A stretch of 37,506 nt of DNA from Candidatus Pacearchaeota archaeon (GCA_018304055.1 JAGVWY010000002.1:1-37506); one strand, 5' to 3'; shown: positions 19,152-28,218, numbered from the stretch's first letter. The notes: a model not told the origin generated them from the letters alone. Made by a program: numbers and translations.

Positions 19152-19319
19152 TTATAGTTTTTTAATACCAATAGAATCTTTTAAAAGGTTAATATTACAA
19201 CCTTTTGTTGCTTTGCAGAAATCCTCGCATCTCTGTGCAATTAATTTATCAAGATAAAAATGACCACATGCCTCGCACTGAAAATATGTTTGGCCTTTTG
19301 TATGAAATTCTTTTACCAT
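19152..19319 (-). CDS. small zinc-ribbon-like protein (55 aa)
   Basis: MVKEFHTKGQTYFQCEACGHFYLDKLIAQRCEDFCKATKGCNINLLKDSIGIKKL*; CxxC...CxxxC; absent from ORF track. Confidence 0.6.
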   Translation of the reverse strand: MVKEFHTKGQTYFQCEACGHFYLDKLIAQRCEDFCKATKGCNINLLKDSIGIKKL

Positions 19320-19397
19320 ATTCTATATAAGATAACAAATTTAATAAATGTTTCTGATTGTAATAACATTTAAATAAATCAATATCCTAATTTAATA

Positions 19398-19991
19398 ATG
19401 GAAAGAGAGATGTCCATTTCACTAAAAGATTCGTTGGTTGAAGCCTTTAAATCATTTCCTGTTCCTATAGAATGTGGGAGAATACAATTAACTTATGAAG
19501 ACGTTCCTTTGTGTGATAATCTTCAGTTACACATTGCTAAAGCACGCGAAAAAGGAATTATGCCCTGTTCAAATGTTGAATTTTATTATAATGAAAGAGA
19601 AAATCGTTTTTTAATTCAAAATTCTTCCCTAGATAATCTGATGATACATCGATATTCTGAAGATGACCTAGATAGTCATGTGCAAATCATGGAAGGAATT
19701 AAACTAGGAGGAAAATGGTACTCTCAAATTTATTCTTATACTCCCAGATATCCTAGTGAAGATGAGAAACATCCTACGAGAATGTTTTTTAATCAAATTG
19801 CACAAGAATTAAACAGAGGATATGTAATTAATAATGGGCGCTGTATTATAAAAAGAGGAGAAAATCCTCCTAAATATAGATTCCTTGAATTAATATTTAC
19901 TCCTAACTCTCATTTAATATTTGGAGATTTTGAACAAAGTGAAAAAGGTATTAAACTAAAAGAATGGTATAAGCAATTAACTCAAGCTTAA
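19398..19991 (+). CDS. hypothetical protein
   Basis: 197-aa ORF. Confidence 0.6.
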   Translation: MEREMSISLKDSLVEAFKSFPVPIECGRIQLTYEDVPLCDNLQLHIAKAREKGIMPCSNVEFYYNERENRFLIQNSSLDNLMIHRYSEDDLDSHVQIMEGIKLGGKWYSQIYSYTPRYPSEDEKHPTRMFFNQIAQELNRGYVINNGRCIIKRGENPPKYRFLELIFTPNSHLIFGDFEQSEKGIKLKEWYKQLTQA

Positions 19992-20312
19992 AATAGCCTC
20001 TGCTAAATCGCCACTTGATTCCTCGAGGGCTTTTCTGGCATCTTCTTCTGTACACTTTGTTTTTTCCATGATTGTTTGAACATCTTCTTCTGCTTTGTCT
20101 TCGCTTTCTTCAATTGGTTGTTCTGAAATATCTCCTGAAACCTGAAAATTTTCCTGTCCTTGCATTTTTATTTTTATTACAGAAGGATTATCAATAATAA
20201 TTTTTTTATCGTCTGTTTCAATAATAACTCTCTTGGCATCTAATTCTTCTTGAGCAATTCCTAATTGCCTCATCATTGCTTGCATTTTTTTTGGGTCTAA
20301 ATTCGGAAGCAT
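19977..20312 (-). CDS. nac: nascent polypeptide-associated complex protein
   Basis: NLDPKKMQAMMRQLGI, NAC domain, C-terminal UBA TKCTEEDARKALEESSGDLAEAIL. Confidence 0.92.
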   Translation of the reverse strand: MLPNLDPKKMQAMMRQLGIAQEELDAKRVIIETDDKKIIIDNPSVIKIKMQGQENFQVSGDISEQPIEESEDKAEEDVQTIMEKTKCTEEDARKALEESSGDLAEAILSLS

Positions 20313-20364
20313 AGATTAAGAAAAGAAAGAGATTTTATAAAGGTTTAGATAATATTATGTAAGT

Positions 20365-20970
20365 CTACAACAAATCTTTTTTATGTGCCCAGTAATTGAT
20401 TGTATAACCTTGGTAACGAGAATTAATAGTAGTCAAATAAGAAAGGACTGGGGATTTATATCCAGGTTTATGAAAAGCTATTCTATCCTCTGAGCTTAAA
20501 TTTAATTCTACGGCAAAATGAAACTCCATTCCTTCATCTTCGTCATCTCTTGGATTCTTATCAGGATCTTCTCGCATAACTATTAAAGTCAGCTTACTTT
20601 TTTCAGGACTATCAATTTCTATTAATCCTTTTTGTTCAATTTCCTTATAAAAATCATAAATATAGTAAGGGATTATTATAGTAGATCCTTGGTGTATATA
20701 TTTTGATTCCAACAAATCCATAACAAAAAAAGCAGCGCCATCACAGACGAAATTTGCATAGTCATTAAGAAGAACAGGATCTACTGGCTGTGGTGGAAGC
20801 AGACTTTCAATTCTGTCAAGTGTCTCACAAGGTGATCTTGACAATCTTTTCACTTTTTCCCAGAGATTTCTTGCAGTTTGGAAATTTCCAATATCCCAGC
20901 CATACCAATTTGGTGAATGCAATAATTTTTCCTCTAATTGTGTGAATATTTTCTTCATTTTTGAATTCAT
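20365..20970 (-). CDS. hypothetical protein
   Basis: 201-aa ORF. Confidence 0.6.
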   Translation of the reverse strand: MNSKMKKIFTQLEEKLLHSPNWYGWDIGNFQTARNLWEKVKRLSRSPCETLDRIESLLPPQPVDPVLLNDYANFVCDGAAFFVMDLLESKYIHQGSTIIIPYYIYDFYKEIEQKGLIEIDSPEKSKLTLIVMREDPDKNPRDDEDEGMEFHFAVELNLSSEDRIAFHKPGYKSPVLSYLTTINSRYQGYTINYWAHKKDLL

Positions 20971-21048
20971 TAAATTTAGTTAAAGTGGATTGATCTAACT
21001 GATTAATATTTGAACTATAATATATTAATCATTTAAGTTTATTAAATT

Positions 21049-22167
21049 TTAAGGAAATTTATGATTAACAATTTCTAAGGGAATTATTACAGCCGCCATT
21101 GTTCCGCCTAAAGCTAATGCTTCTAAGATTATACCTGAATTTGCTTTTAATAATTCTGAAGATGATGAATTGTGTAAATTTTCAGTTGCTACTGCACATT
21201 TAATAACATAAGCTAATTCTGAATTAACTTTTCCTTCTAAAAAATTTCTAAGATTTTGATAATGTGTTCTACCAATATTATTTACGCTTTCAAAACAATT
21301 TCTCACATTAATATTACTCACACCATTAATTAAAGTATTCTCAATAATTTTAATATCTTCACTTACTAAATCAATTACTTCTATTGGAGATAATTTAAAA
21401 TAATCTTTAAATACTTGTTCAGATGAAATATCTGACAAATTTAATGAGCTTTTAATTTCATCTTTTAATTTAGTCTCTCCTCTTTTAAGTTCATTATCGT
21501 TATATCCTCCAATTATACCCGCAGTAATTACCCCACTTAATGCAGCGCCAATTTTAAAAAAGCTTCTTCTATTAATTTGCCTCTCAGAATCCATTTCACT
21601 TACTTCTTGGCATCTTAATCTTGCAATAAGTTCTTCATACCCTAATAATAATCCTATTTCAGTTCCATAAATACCAAGATTTAAGATTCCTTGACCTATT
21701 TTACTAGCAGTATTTTTTTCTACTCTAATATCTCCAATCTTTGAAATATCTACTAGAGGTTCATTTATTAAAAAATAAAATTTTTTTGTTAATTCACATT
21801 GTCTATCTCTCCATGTAAAAACTTCTTGATGTCTCGGGATTCCTGATTCCTCATCCCAATAGTATTCGGTTCTAAACTTAGTTTTAAAATGTCCCTCATG
21901 ATCTATAGATGGATAAGATACTAGTCTCGATTTATAATAAGAATCTCGATAAGTAGAAACAAGATTTTCTAATGAATCTAAATAAGATTTTTGGCTAGAA
22001 TAAACTGATTGAAGAACATTTTTTCCTCTACCTCTTGATAATTCAGTATCGGAAAAATCTAAAGAATAGTATTCTCTACTTCTAAAGAAATTATTTGCAA
22101 GAACTCCAATTAAAGGAATTGTAGATGCTAATTCAACACCTCTTGCTAAAACTTTTCTTCTTTCCAT
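21049..22167 (-). CDS. hypothetical protein with two twin-arginine-like hydrophobic segments
   Basis: MERRKVLARGVELASTIPLIGVLA and NRRSFFKIGAALSGVITAGIIGG. Confidence 0.6.
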   Translation of the reverse strand: MERRKVLARGVELASTIPLIGVLANNFFRSREYYSLDFSDTELSRGRGKNVLQSVYSSQKSYLDSLENLVSTYRDSYYKSRLVSYPSIDHEGHFKTKFRTEYYWDEESGIPRHQEVFTWRDRQCELTKKFYFLINEPLVDISKIGDIRVEKNTASKIGQGILNLGIYGTEIGLLLGYEELIARLRCQEVSEMDSERQINRRSFFKIGAALSGVITAGIIGGYNDNELKRGETKLKDEIKSSLNLSDISSEQVFKDYFKLSPIEVIDLVSEDIKIIENTLINGVSNINVRNCFESVNNIGRTHYQNLRNFLEGKVNSELAYVIKCAVATENLHNSSSSELLKANSGIILEALALGGTMAAVIIPLEIVNHKFP

Positions 22168-22263
22168 ATCTACTTGTGATATATTATTTATTATAAATCA
22201 AGAACTCTTTTTCCTAAGTATTATAACAAATAACTATTTATTCTTTAAAAACTTTTTTATTTC

Positions 22264-22503
22264 ATGAAAAAATTAAAATCTCTAGAAAGCAAGATTCATT
22301 CTCATTTAACAAAAGATATAAACAGGATACAAAAAAGATGTGAAGAGTTAATGAAAATTAATATTTTAAGAAAACATCAAATAAAACTGCTAAATGAATT
22401 TCTTGAAAAACTTTTGAAAGAAGGAAGAATCACAAAAGAGGAATTAAGAAAATATATGCCGAAGAAAAAAGAAAGCGAGAGGAAATTGTTTGGGAATAGT
22501 TAA
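22264..22503 (+). CDS. hypothetical basic helical protein
   Basis: 79-aa ORF. Confidence 0.5.
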   Translation: MKKLKSLESKIHSHLTKDINRIQKRCEELMKINILRKHQIKLLNEFLEKLLKEGRITKEELRKYMPKKKESERKLFGNS

Positions 22504-22673
22504 ACAGCTGCAAGAGGCCAGAAAATTTTTAAAACTGAAACAAAAACAACGATTACTATAACAAATAGGATAATAGATTCAGGACTAAATTTGAAAGGGC
22601 TTTCATACTCTTCATTATATCTCATCAAACCTCCAAAGCTTGAAGGCATGCTGATTCCTTGTTGTTGTGCCAT
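22500..22673 (-). CDS. secG: preprotein translocase subunit Sec61-beta (SecG-equivalent), 57 aa
   Basis: MAQQQGISMPSSFGGLMRYNEEYESPFKFSPESIILFVIVIVVFVSVLKIFWPLAAV*; GLMRY motif plus C-terminal TM; absent from ORF track. Confidence 0.82.
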   Translation of the reverse strand: MAQQQGISMPSSFGGLMRYNEEYESPFKFSPESIILFVIVIVVFVSVLKIFWPLAAV

Positions 22674-22946
22674 GTTTTAAATAATGATGGCATATTTTTA
22701 AAGTTTGTTATTTAGCAAGTATCCCTGAATAGATATTATTTTTGAATAAAAATTATATCTTGTTTTTATTAATTTGCATATTTTGCATGAGCAAAACATG
22801 TTAATCTTTTATATATTGGTAATCTAATGTAGGACAAGAAAGGAGTTTAAAATTAGAAGTTGTACTTACATTTGTTATTAACAAATATTATCTAGTTTGG
22901 ATAGTAATATGATAAACTTTAAAACATCTTCTAATGTTAGATTATT

Positions 22947-25364
22947 ATGTCTCAATACAATCATCAAGAAATTGAATTAAAAATTTTGGAATTTTGGAGA
23001 AAAGAAAAAATCTATAAATTTAATGAAAAAAGAGATAAGATTTACAGCATTGATACTCCGCCACCAACTGTCTCTGGAAAAATGCACATGGGCCATGCAT
23101 ATTCATATTCTCAACAGGATTTTATCGCTAGATTTAGAAAAATGAAGGAAAATGTTTTTTATCCTTTTGGGACAGATGATAATGGATTGCCAACTGAAAG
23201 GTTAGTTGAAAAACTTAAGAAAGTTAAAAGCAAAGAAATGTCGCGAAGCGATTTTATAAAACTCTGTCTACAAACTCTCAAAGAAATTACGCCTGATTTT
23301 ATTCAAGACTGGAAAAATCTTGGAATAAGTTGCGATTTTGATATTTACTATTCAACAATAGACGATAATTCCAGAAAAATTTCACAAAGCTCTTTTATTG
23401 AATTATATAAAAAAGGTTTAGTTTACAAAAAAGAATTTCCCACACTCTGGTGTCCTGAATGCCAGACAGCGATTGCACAGGCAGAATTAGAAGATAAAGA
23501 ACTGGAAAGCTTTTTCTCTACTTTAATGTTTTCTTGTGATAACAAAGACTTATTCATAGCTACAACAAGGCCTGAAATGTTAGAGGCGTGCAGAGCTGTT
23601 TTTGTTCATCCTAAAGATAAAAGATATAAAGATTTAATAGGGAAAAAAGCAAAAGTTCCTTTATTTAACTTTGAAGTTCCTGTTATTGCTGATGAATCGG
23701 CAGATCCTGAAAAAGGAACAGGGGTTTTAATGGTTTGCAGCTATGGGGATAAATTTGATAGTGATGCAATTAAAAGACATATGTTGGAAAGTAAGATAAT
23801 TCTAGGAAAAAATGGCATTATTAAAGAAGGAAGATATAAAGGATTAAAGGTTAAAGATGCAAGGGAAAAAATTTTAGAAGAACTTGAAAAAAACAATTTG
23901 GTAAAAGAAAAAAAGATAATAAAACATGTGGTTAATGTGCATGATAAGTGTGGCACTGAAATTGAATTTCTTCCTACAGAACAGTGGTTTATTAATCTTC
24001 TTGATAATAAAAATAAATTTATTGAACTTGGTAAGAAAATACACTGGTATCCAAATTACATGTTTAAACGCTATGAGAATTGGGTTAATGGACTAGAATG
24101 GGATTGGTCTATATCCAGAGATAGGCATTTCGGTATCCCTATACCTGTATGGGAATGTAAAGATTGTAAGGAAATTATTTTAGCAGAGCAAAAAGAACTT
24201 CCAATAGATCCATTAGAAGTTAAAAAAATTTGTAAAAAATGCAAAAAAGAAGCTAATGGAGAAGAAAGAGTCCTTGATACATGGGCAACAAGTTCTTTAA
24301 CGCCACAAATTGCTTCATCTTTAATAAAAAATAAAATAGAGAATTTTGAAAAAATAAGAGTAACAAAATTCTCTAAGAAGGACTTTGTTAAAATTTCCCT
24401 CGGAAATCGCAATTATGCAAAGTTCTCAATAAAAATGCCTTACTCATTAAGACCTCAAGCTCACGATATAATAAGAACCTGGGCGTTTTATACTATTGTG
24501 AAATCATTTTACCATAAAAATAAGATTCCATGGAATGATGTTATTATCTCTGGTTATGCTACCTTAAAAGGAAAAAAAATGAGCAAAAGCAAAGGTAACA
24601 TAGTTGAGCCGCAAGAGGTTTTAAAAAAGTACGGAGCAGATGCCTTGAGATATTGGGCTGCTGGACCTAAACTTGGAGAAGACTTAGAATATCAAGAAAA
24701 AGATTTAATAGCTGGAAAAAAATTGCTTACTAAATTATGGAATGCAACAAATTTTATTTTTATTAATTTAAAAGACTATGATTTTAAAAAACCGAAAAAA
24801 TTAGAAAAAATTGACGAGCTATTATTAATAAAACTGAATGGGTTAATTAAAAACTGCACTGAATATTTTGAAAATTACGATTATTCTAAGGCAAAACAAC
24901 TTACGGATAATTTTTTCTGGAATATTTTTTGTGATAATTATTTAGAGATAATTAAAAAAAGAATTTATAACGAGAAAGGAGACAAAAAAAAGTCTGCTCA
25001 ATATACTTTATACAAAAGCTTGTTAACATTATTGAAATTATTTGCTCCTATTATTCCTTTTATTACCGAAAATATTTACCAAGAATATTTTAGAAAAAGG
25101 GAAAAAGAAAAAAGCATTCATTTAACAAAATGGCCTAAAGCTGAAAAAATAAAAAAAAGCACCGAAGAATTGGATTTTTTCCTAGAGATTTTATCAAAAG
25201 TAAGACAGGAAAAATCTGCTCAGAAAAAGCCTATGAATGCAGAGATTATATTGTTTTTAGAGAAAAAAGAAAAAAATAAAATAAAAGAATTATTAGATGA
25301 CCTGAAAAATGTTAGCAATGCTAAAGAAATAAAAGAAGGGGAATTTAAAGTGGATATTTTATAG
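22947..25364 (+). CDS. valS: valyl-tRNA synthetase, with in-frame palindromic insert
   Basis: PPPTVSGKMHMGHAYSY, TTRPEMLEACRAVFVHP, LDTWATSSLTPQIA, LRPQAHDIIRTWAFYTI, GKKMSKSKGN. Confidence 0.95.
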   Translation: MSQYNHQEIELKILEFWRKEKIYKFNEKRDKIYSIDTPPPTVSGKMHMGHAYSYSQQDFIARFRKMKENVFYPFGTDDNGLPTERLVEKLKKVKSKEMSRSDFIKLCLQTLKEITPDFIQDWKNLGISCDFDIYYSTIDDNSRKISQSSFIELYKKGLVYKKEFPTLWCPECQTAIAQAELEDKELESFFSTLMFSCDNKDLFIATTRPEMLEACRAVFVHPKDKRYKDLIGKKAKVPLFNFEVPVIADESADPEKGTGVLMVCSYGDKFDSDAIKRHMLESKIILGKNGIIKEGRYKGLKVKDAREKILEELEKNNLVKEKKIIKHVVNVHDKCGTEIEFLPTEQWFINLLDNKNKFIELGKKIHWYPNYMFKRYENWVNGLEWDWSISRDRHFGIPIPVWECKDCKEIILAEQKELPIDPLEVKKICKKCKKEANGEERVLDTWATSSLTPQIASSLIKNKIENFEKIRVTKFSKKDFVKISLGNRNYAKFSIKMPYSLRPQAHDIIRTWAFYTIVKSFYHKNKIPWNDVIISGYATLKGKKMSKSKGNIVEPQEVLKKYGADALRYWAAGPKLGEDLEYQEKDLIAGKKLLTKLWNATNFIFINLKDYDFKKPKKLEKIDELLLIKLNGLIKNCTEYFENYDYSKAKQLTDNFFWNIFCDNYLEIIKKRIYNEKGDKKKSAQYTLYKSLLTLLKLFAPIIPFITENIYQEYFRKREKEKSIHLTKWPKAEKIKKSTEELDFFLEILSKVRQEKSAQKKPMNAEIILFLEKKEKNKIKELLDDLKNVSNAKEIKEGEFKVDIL
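24335..24431 (+). repeat. Coding palindromic element, copy B (inside valS)
   Basis: TAGAGAATTTTG/CAAAATTCTCTA hairpin; AAGGACTTTG...CAAAGTTCTC second arm pair; first 50 nt match 431-480 with one mismatch. Confidence 0.85.
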
Positions 25365-25425
25365 GTGAAATTTGTTGATTGTGGATGACCAAAAGGTTTT
25401 TATAATATAAAGAATTTTTGTAAAG

Positions 25426-25917
25426 ATGGGAAAAGGCATTGTTACCGTTGTTATTGCGCTTATAGTTATTGTAGGAGTTTTATTTTTTATATTTAATAAT
25501 TATAATAGTAAAGGTGGTACGAGTGATACACAAGAGCGATTAAGATTAAATGAAGAAGAAAGTTCTGTTAATGTCCCTAGTGTTAGCGAAGTTAGTGAAA
25601 ATGAAAAAAGCTATACTATTGAGATTAATAATGGATTTAGTCCAGGTAGATTGGAAATAAACAAGGGTGATACAGTAACTTTTGTTAATAATGGGGATGA
25701 AAATTCATGGCCTGCAAGTGCTGTTCATCCAAGCCATAAAGTATATCCTGGCTCTGATATTGCTAAATGTGGTACTGCTGCTATTATATTTGATGCATGT
25801 GATCCAGGACTATCAAAAGGAGAAAGTTTTAGCTTCACGTTTAATGAAGTCGGAGAATGGAAGTATCATGACCATTTGAATCCTAGTTTAAATGGAGTTA
25901 TTGTTGTTAAAGGATAA
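25426..25917 (+). CDS. secreted/anchored cupredoxin-domain protein
   Basis: N-terminal TM; EINNGFSPGRLEINKGDTVTFVNNGDENSWPASAVHPSH and EWKYHDHLNPSLNGVIVV. Confidence 0.82.
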   Translation: MGKGIVTVVIALIVIVGVLFFIFNNYNSKGGTSDTQERLRLNEEESSVNVPSVSEVSENEKSYTIEINNGFSPGRLEINKGDTVTFVNNGDENSWPASAVHPSHKVYPGSDIAKCGTAAIIFDACDPGLSKGESFSFTFNEVGEWKYHDHLNPSLNGVIVVKG

Positions 25918-26005
25918 AAAAAATTTTTACAAAGTTTTTTAAAGGCATATTACTACTTTTTTACAGCCCAAAAGCCTAGATTCAGAATAGATAGTTATTC
26001 ATGAT

Positions 26006-26036
26006 CCTGGTTTAGAGGGAGATTAAATTAACCAGG
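26006..26036 (+). promoter_or_regulatory. Hairpin abutting the ribosome-binding site of the 26044 ORF
   Basis: CCTGGTT...AACCAGG, 3' arm runs into AGGAGGT 4-9 nt before ATG. Confidence 0.5.
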
Positions 26037-26043
26037 AGGTAAG

Positions 26044-26232
26044 ATGGATAATTTTGGTAGAAGACGCGGGAATTTTAACCGAGGCAGGGGATTTAATAGA
26101 GATTTTGGACCAAGGCAAATGCACAAAGCTGTGTGTTCAGACTGCAAGCAGGAATGCGAAGTTCCTTTCAAACCTGTGGAAGGAAGACCTGTTTATTGCA
26201 ACGATTGTTTTAAAGCCCACAGAAATAACTAA
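26044..26232 (+). CDS. small CxxC..CxxC zinc-binding protein with Arg/Gly-rich N-terminus
   Basis: GRRRGNFNRGRGFNRDFGPRQMHKAVCSDCKQECEVPFKPVEGRPVYCNDCF; strong SD AGGAGGT. Confidence 0.82.
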   Translation: MDNFGRRRGNFNRGRGFNRDFGPRQMHKAVCSDCKQECEVPFKPVEGRPVYCNDCFKAHRNN

Positions 26233-26249
26233 GTTTTTATTGTCAATTA

Positions 26250-26336
26250 AGCACATCAAAATTGCTTTGCAATTTTAAGATACAGAAAATATAAAATTTT
26301 CTGTGTGCTCATAATTCCATAGAAATTTGGACATTT
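26250..26336. repeat. Intergenic multi-hairpin element E1
   Basis: AGCACA/TGTGCT outer arms, AAAATTGC-TTT-GCAATTTT, ACAGAAAAT-ATAAA-ATTTTCTGT, then AATTCCA...TTTGGACATTT. Confidence 0.75.
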
Positions 26337-26370
26337 CAAAAAATTTAAATAATGTTTTTTCTTATTTAGG

Positions 26371-26398
26371 ATAGAGAATTTTAAAAGTTCTCAATAAG
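26371..26398. repeat. Minimal copy C of the coding palindromic element
   Basis: ATAGAGAATTTT + AAAAGTTCTCAATAAG, joining the left and right ends seen in copies A and B. Confidence 0.5.
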
Positions 26399-26407
26399 AG
26401 GTGATAC

Positions 26408-27487
26408 ATGAATATTAAAAATAAGCTTTTATTAATTCCTAAGGATTTTATTCCTACTTTTGAAAATTGGAGAGTAGAAGGAGTTTTTAATCCTGGAGTA
26501 ATTAGACTTTCTGATAAACGAATAATATTATATGTGAGAGTAGCTGAAAGTGTTGTTGATGGAAAAGGGCTACAAAGAACCTGCCCGGTCATAATTTCAG
26601 ATAAAAATTACAAGGTTTATTACTCTCATGTTTCCAAAAAGAAAATCTTAGATAGGGGTAAACAAGTTACTTTTCTTAAAGGGAGTATATGTAGATTAAA
26701 TACTATTTCGCATTTCAGAAGAGTATGGTTAAGAGAAGATGGTTTTCAGGTTGAAAAAATAGAGGAAATCCCTGCTTTTGTTGGTACTCCTGGATGCGGA
26801 GATTTTGGTGTTGAAGATCCAAGAATAGTTAAAATAAATGGTAGTTATATAATGACTTATGTTAGTGTTTCTTTGCATGAAGGAGTTTGTACTTCACTAG
26901 CAATTTCAAAAGATCTGAAAAATTGGGACAAAAAAGGAATTATTTTCAGACAACAAAATAAAGATGTGGTTATATTTCCTGAAAAAATTAATAACGAATA
27001 CGTTGCCTTGCACAGGCCAGAAGGAACTATGAATTTCAGCAAGAAATCTATTTGGATTTCTCATTCTAGGGATTTAATTTATTGGGGTAAAGAAAAAAGC
27101 ATTTTAAGGGCGCGGTCAGGAAGTTGGGGAAGTGACTGGGTTGGTTCAGGACCTCCTCCTTTTAAAACAAAAAAAGGTTGGTTATTAATTTATCATGGTG
27201 TCAGAACGATAAAAAATAAAAATATATATTCTGTTGGCGCGGCTTTATTGGATTTAAAAAATCCTTTAAAAGTAATTGCAAGAACTCCTATTAACAGGCC
27301 ATTGATAAAACCAAAAGAAGAATACGAAAAAAATGGCTTTATCAATGATGTGATATTTCCAACAGGATTAGTAGAGGATCTTGATAAAAAACATATATTG
27401 CTGTATAGTGGTGGAGCTGATAGAATCACAACAGTAAAAAAATTGAATTTAAATGAAATTCTTGATAGTTTGCAAGAGGTTACATGA
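26408..27487 (+). CDS. GH130-family glycoside phosphorylase / beta-mannoside phosphorylase-like
   Basis: VEGVFNPGVIRLSDKRIILYVRVAES, DFGVEDPRIVKINGSYIMTYVSVS, LLIYHGV. Confidence 0.82.
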   Translation: MNIKNKLLLIPKDFIPTFENWRVEGVFNPGVIRLSDKRIILYVRVAESVVDGKGLQRTCPVIISDKNYKVYYSHVSKKKILDRGKQVTFLKGSICRLNTISHFRRVWLREDGFQVEKIEEIPAFVGTPGCGDFGVEDPRIVKINGSYIMTYVSVSLHEGVCTSLAISKDLKNWDKKGIIFRQQNKDVVIFPEKINNEYVALHRPEGTMNFSKKSIWISHSRDLIYWGKEKSILRARSGSWGSDWVGSGPPPFKTKKGWLLIYHGVRTIKNKNIYSVGAALLDLKNPLKVIARTPINRPLIKPKEEYEKNGFINDVIFPTGLVEDLDKKHILLYSGGADRITTVKKLNLNEILDSLQEVT

Positions 27488-28215
27488 AACTCATTATTCT
27501 TAATAATAAAGAGGATGTTGTTAAAAAAAGCGCTTTGATGTTATTTGAGGAAATTAAGAAAAATCCTTCTATTGTTTTGGGTTTAGCTACAGGAAATACC
27601 ATGAAGCCAATCTACAAAAAATTTGTTGCACTCGCACAAAAGAACAAGTTAGATGTATCAAAAATTATTACATTTAATGCTGATGAGTATATTATTGATG
27701 ATAAAAATAAGAGTATGAGGTATTTCATGGACAGATTTTTGTTTAAACCACTTAAAATTAGAAAGAATAATATTCATTTTCCTGAGCATAAGGTTAATGG
27801 AAGAAATGCCAAGAGGATATGTAAAAAATACGAGGATAAAATTATGGAATTTGGAGGAATTGACTTTCAGTTGTTAGGTGTTGGTAGAAATGGGCATATT
27901 GCTTTTAATGAACCTGGTTCAAATATAAAAAGTAAATGTAGAATTGTTAATTTGCATAAAGCAACTAGGGAGAATATGTCTAGAAATTTCAAGGGCTTAA
28001 AAAAAACTCCTGAAAAAGCTTTAACTCTGGGAATAAAAAATATTTTGGAAGCTAAAAAGATTATTTTAGTTGCGTTTGGTTTTAGAAAAGCTGAAGCAAT
28101 TAAGAAAGCTGGTGAAGAACTAATTACAAAAAAAGTTCCTGCAAGTTTTTTGAGAAAACATAAAAATGTTACTTTTATTATTGATAAAGAAGCAGGAAGT
28201 TTGCTAAAAAAATGA
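27484..28215 (+). CDS. nagB: glucosamine-6-phosphate deaminase
   Basis: LGLATGNTMKPIYK, TFNADEYI, DFQLLGVGRNGHIAFNEPGS. Confidence 0.92.
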   Translation: MKLIILNNKEDVVKKSALMLFEEIKKNPSIVLGLATGNTMKPIYKKFVALAQKNKLDVSKIITFNADEYIIDDKNKSMRYFMDRFLFKPLKIRKNNIHFPEHKVNGRNAKRICKKYEDKIMEFGGIDFQLLGVGRNGHIAFNEPGSNIKSKCRIVNLHKATRENMSRNFKGLKKTPEKALTLGIKNILEAKKIILVAFGFRKAEAIKKAGEELITKKVPASFLRKHKNVTFIIDKEAGSLLKK

Positions 28216-28218
28216 AAG

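Noticed and set aside
22795-22946. Possible small RNA between Sec61-beta and valS (AATCTAA...TTAGATT long-range arms, TTTTGC-ATGA-GCAAAA)
   Set aside because: Arms are short and distant, and the region must contain two divergent promoters; not enough support.
23741-24412. Minus-strand ORFs inside valS
   Set aside because: Antisense shadows of a confident synthetase gene with low-complexity translations.
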